A DNA stretch of 22,736 nt from an uncultured Fibrobacter sp. GTDB taxonomy: Bacteria; Fibrobacterota; Fibrobacteria; Fibrobacterales; Fibrobacteraceae. Below are positions 22,131 to 22,736 of this stretch, piece after piece; the first letter of the stretch is position 1, and every line of letters starts with the position of its first letter. The notes below the pieces were generated by a model. The model did not search any database. It saw only the letters and a program-made list of their open reading frames with translations, and was not told the DNA's origin. The stretch covers positions 1-22,736 of the forward strand of contig CALATK010000227.1 in NCBI GenBank assembly GCA_937891805.1. The letters are read 5' to 3'. The translations under genes and the position numbers were made by a program.

Positions 22131-22736
22131 TTAAAGGTCGGCGTAACGCGCAAGTTTCCGTCCACTGCCCAAAGCTGTCCGCAAGATATCGCGGACCTCC
22201 CCCGCCCTTGCTGGAAAATCCACCGGATGGAGGGCGATTCGCGGGAGCCCAAAGGGGACTTTCAAAATAAGCTCGCCAAACTTGAAGGCCGGCTTTATCA
22301 GGAAATCCGGGATGCCCGCAAAACTAGCCACCGGTGACGCAAGGCGAAAACCCCGGGCTGTCGTAATTGAAAAACGGTCCTCGAAAAGTATGCCCAATTT
22401 GCGGACCTGCTTGCACAGGAAATTGTTGCTGTACCAGGTCGGCGGAATGAACGCCACCGGTTTTTCTGCATGTTCGCCCAAGAGCCCGTTCCATGCCGCA
22501 AGCCCCGCCTGCAAAAGCCTGTCGGATTCATACTCGCTAAGGCCTGCAAATTCCGCTTCGCCACGAGTCAGGTTCATGGCGACAAGTCCCATATAACTGC
22601 GACCCTGGCTGAACTCCGCCTTGTGCTTGTAGCCGTGGAGCGCAAGCTCAAAGCCTTCGCTTTTTAGCCGAAGGAGCGTTTCGCGAAAGCCCTGTACCGC
22701 TTCGGGAGTTGCCTTCTCCGTATCGGGAATGACCAG
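22131..22736 (-). CDS. DUF2334-type polysaccharide deacetylase-like protein, 3' part
   Basis: The gene enters from the right edge; 201 residues before the stop are visible and the start is outside. Family-like features are LVIPDTEKA at the visible start, ELALHGYKHK (a His-containing motif as in NodB-fold deacetylases), GLSEYESDRLLQAG and FIPPTWYSN, the combination I associate with DUF2334. Such proteins are predicted hydrolases of acetylated sugars, with substrate unknown. An internal ATG at 22592 is not the start, because the frame continues upstream with the same character. It is convergent with the lipoprotein gene across a terminator. Confidence 0.75.
   Translation of the reverse strand: MVIPDTEKATPEAVQGFRETLLRLKSEGFELALHGYKHKAEFSQGRSYMGLVAMNLTRGEAEFAGLSEYESDRLLQAGLAAWNGLLGEHAEKPVAFIPPTWYSNNFLCKQVRKLGILFEDRFSITTARGFRLASPVASFAGIPDFLIKPAFKFGELILKVPFGLPRIALHPVDFPARAGEVRDILRTALGSGRKLARYADL

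Overview
The window looks like a chromosomal segment from a Fibrobacter-like bacterium (Fibrobacterota, gut or rumen fibre degrader). The signs are two lipoproteins ending in the Fibrobacter succinogenes major paralogous (FISUMP) domain and two secreted GH11 xylanases with a CBM6 module, Ser-rich linkers and a basic C-terminal domain of the type seen on F. succinogenes xylanases. Most genes are moderately GC-rich with GC-ending codons. The left edge (about 1-400) and the AbiE-type cassette are clearly more AT-rich. No tRNA, rRNA, CRISPR array or transposase gene was seen.

Layout. 1-635: the tail of an unknown AT-rich gene, then a gene-poor stretch. 636-1727 (-): FISUMP lipoprotein with internal tandem repeats. 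1924-3585 (+): dapA followed at 9 nt by a Cys-cluster acidic protein, ending in a bidirectional terminator flanked by inverted REP-like hairpins. 3704-7111 (-): tandem paralogous GH11-CBM6 xylanases; the upstream copy carries a one-base frameshift in a G6 run. 7297-10782 (-): surE then gyrA, 12 nt apart. 10923-11672 (+): a TrmH/SpoU methyltransferase. 11735-13139 (-): an AbiEi/AbiEii-type antitoxin-toxin pair, flanked by an imperfect 42-bp direct repeat of the trmH 3' end. 13315-13491 (+): a 58-residue membrane protein, convergent with a second FISUMP lipoprotein (13501-14220, -). 14542-15954 (-): a MATE transporter, divergent from ffh (15997-17358, +). Then glnA, a stand-alone CinA C-terminal (PncC) amidase, recA and a Fibrobacter-type lipoprotein (all +). 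The right edge holds the 3' part of a DUF2334 deacetylase-like gene (-).

How it works together. Most of the window is housekeeping: lysine and cell-wall precursor synthesis (dapA), DNA topology (gyrA), nucleotide salvage (surE), RNA methylation, protein targeting (ffh), nitrogen assimilation (glnA), NAD by-product repair (pncC) and recombination (recA). Interspersed are surface and secreted functions typical of fibre degraders (xylanases, lipoproteins) and one probable acquired defence or toxin-antitoxin cassette.

Most notable signals: (1) six genes have a TATNTT/TAGATT -10-like box ending only 6-11 nt before the ATG and mostly no Shine-Dalgarno, suggesting leaderless or near-leaderless mRNAs, while recA and the 21222 lipoprotein share TTGCAC-N17-TATATT plus a Shine-Dalgarno; (2) the AbiE cassette sits between two diverged copies of the trmH tail; (3) the xylanase leaders, with a terminator-like hairpin, are more alike than the coding sequences they precede; (4) the frameshift in the G6 run; (5) REP/REPIN-like inverted hairpins; (6) the Cys-cluster protein coupled to dapA. 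All calls come from reading the sequence; no database search was run.
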